From: Pseudorhizobium xiangyangii
Lineage (GTDB): Bacteria > Pseudomonadota > Alphaproteobacteria > Rhizobiales > Rhizobiaceae
Assembly: GCF_020531965.1 (NCBI RefSeq)
Contig: NZ_JAJAWH010000021.1
Coordinates: 1 to 64,000, forward strand
DNA: 64,000 nucleotides
Direction of reading: 5' to 3'
Shown here: positions 63,183 to 64,000 of the stretch, one piece after another
Numbering within the stretch: the stretch's first letter is position 1
Layout: the number at the start of each line of letters is the position of its first letter
Translations under genes and position numbers: made by a program
The notes under the pieces: generated by a model
Seen by the model: the letters and a program-made list of their open reading frames with translations, nothing else
Told to the model about the DNA's origin: nothing
The model's database searches: none

Positions 63183-64000
63183 GTGACTAAACCAATATCC
63201 GTTGACGGCGAGACGAAGGTGTTCCCGATCATCGGCCATCCGATCGGCCAAGTGAAATCGCCTGCCGCACTCAGCCAGATCATGGCAGACCGGGGCTTCA
63301 ACGGCATCGTCGTGCCCGTCCATGTTCTTCCCGAGGATCTGGACGGCTGGCTGAGCCATGCGAAGGCAATGCGCAACGTCGGTGGTATCGTCGTCACCGT
63401 GCCTCACAAGGTGCCCAGCCTCGCAGTCTGCAATTCCACGACCGATCGTGCGAAGGCATCCGCTGCGGTCAACATCATGATCCGCGACGGGGATGAATGG
63501 ATTGGCGACGCGACCGATGGTCATGGCTACATGGACGGCATCGAGGCCGAAGGCCTCGTGATTGAGGGCAAGACGGCCCTTCTGATAGGTACGGGTGGAG
63601 CGGGCTCTGCCATCGCCTACGAAATACTCGCCCGTGGCGCCTCGGAACTTGCACTCCATGACATCGACACCGGCCGGCGGGACGCTCTCATTGCCCGTCT
63701 GAACGAGGCATTTCCTGGGAAGGCACGCCCCGGCACCACAGACCCGCGTGGTTTCGCCTTGGTTGCACATGCCACCCCGTTGGGCATGCGCGAAGGTGAT
63801 CCCCTGCCTGTCCAGACGGAACTCCTGACGGCCGAGCAGTTCGTGGCCGACGTGGTGACCCGGCCGGCAGTCCCGCCGCTGATCGCTGCTGCCCGAAAGA
63901 AAGGCTGCCGGACAATGCCGGGTTCCGGGATGTTCAACGCGCAGGCGGTGCTCCTGGCAGAAATGCTGATGGGTACACGCAAGATCGTCGTGTCAGCGGC
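63183..64000 (+). CDS. Shikimate dehydrogenase-like protein (3' end beyond the window)
   Basis: At least 272 residues visible; no stop before 64000. GTG at 63183 follows GGGGGAGGA. The order is VFPIIGHPIGQVKSPAAL, NVGGIVVTVPHKVPS with the catalytic Lys, GDATDGHGYMDGI with the catalytic Asp, then the NADP-binding LLIGTGGAGSAIAYEI. The usual S-x-S substrate pair of AroE (as in HSKSP) reads VKS here, so the carboxylate-binding Ser is partly lost and a quinate-like or other cyclic acid may be the substrate. It is 119 bases after the epimerase gene. It is unlikely to be the housekeeping aroE. Confidence 0.85.
   Translation, partial: MTKPISVDGETKVFPIIGHPIGQVKSPAALSQIMADRGFNGIVVPVHVLPEDLDGWLSHAKAMRNVGGIVVTVPHKVPSLAVCNSTTDRAKASAAVNIMIRDGDEWIGDATDGHGYMDGIEAEGLVIEGKTALLIGTGGAGSAIAYEILARGASELALHDIDTGRRDALIARLNEAFPGKARPGTTDPRGFALVAHATPLGMREGDPLPVQTELLTAEQFVADVVTRPAVPPLIAAARKKGCRTMPGSGMFNAQAVLLAEMLMGTRKIVVSA

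Overview
The window reads as GC-rich alphaproteobacterial DNA, most probably from the Rhizobiaceae or a close relative. This rests on the gene families (RHH_4-type ribbon-helix-helix protein, GreA-like factor, many ABC and TRAP uptake operons with their own GntR, LysR, IclR, AraC and LuxR regulators, a PrtD/HlyD type I exporter) and not on any marker gene. There is no rRNA, tRNA, CRISPR array, transposase or origin that I can see. The gene content is nutritional and accessory and would fit a megaplasmid or a variable chromosomal region.

Layout. 1-4.8 kb: a small XRE regulator, a HisKA_3 histidine kinase overlapping tail to tail with its NarL-type response regulator, a GreA-like factor, an RHH protein and a glyoxalase I with a TTG start. 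4.8-7.1 kb: a two-subunit Tat/GMC dehydrogenase ending in a clear terminator. 7.1-18.4 kb: an eight-gene minus-strand operon (pxpA, pxpB-pxpC fusion, biotin carboxylase-BCCP fusion, dipeptide-type ABC transporter, M14 carboxypeptidase) facing a GntR regulator. 19.6-28.0 kb: a siderophore locus with AraC regulator, TonB receptor, binding protein, two permeases, ATPase and a DUF2218-SIP ferric reductase. 28.2-32.0 kb: three tightly packed genes for an N-formylglutamate amidohydrolase-like protein, a QEGLA/DUF1704 HExxxH metallopeptidase and a GshB-like ATP-grasp ligase. 32.1-35.7 kb: kdpD and kdpE behind a short relic of kdpC. 35.8-40.6 kb: GntR, a TRAP transporter and mannonate dehydratase. 40.7-44.3 kb: tcuB, tcuA and a LysR regulator. 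44.5-54.2 kb: a LuxR regulator with a small unknown protein, then a type I secretion operon carrying two unusual cysteine-free proteins. 54.3-64.0 kb: a catabolic cluster with two KstD-like flavoproteins, a NIPSNAP protein, a xylose-isomerase-like TIM barrel protein, ArsR and IclR regulators, a Gfo/Idh/MocA dehydrogenase, an NAD-dependent epimerase and a shikimate dehydrogenase-like protein cut by the window end.

Three places look most worth study. The first is the type I secretion operon at 46.3-53.6 kb, whose two probable cargoes (a Gln/Asn/Gly-rich protein and a modular repeat protein) match no family I recognise and lack RTX repeats; its exporter ATPase also has Gln at the switch-histidine position. 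The second is the peptidase/ATP-grasp/amidohydrolase trio at 28.2-32.0 kb, which looks like a ligate-and-trim system acting on an unknown acidic peptide or protein tail. The third is the pxp operon, where a biotin carboxylase-BCCP protein sits with the AHS1-AHS2 fusion and PxpA, an arrangement that parallels a split urea carboxylase/amidolyase. The deletion scar upstream of kdpDE is a clean evolutionary observation.
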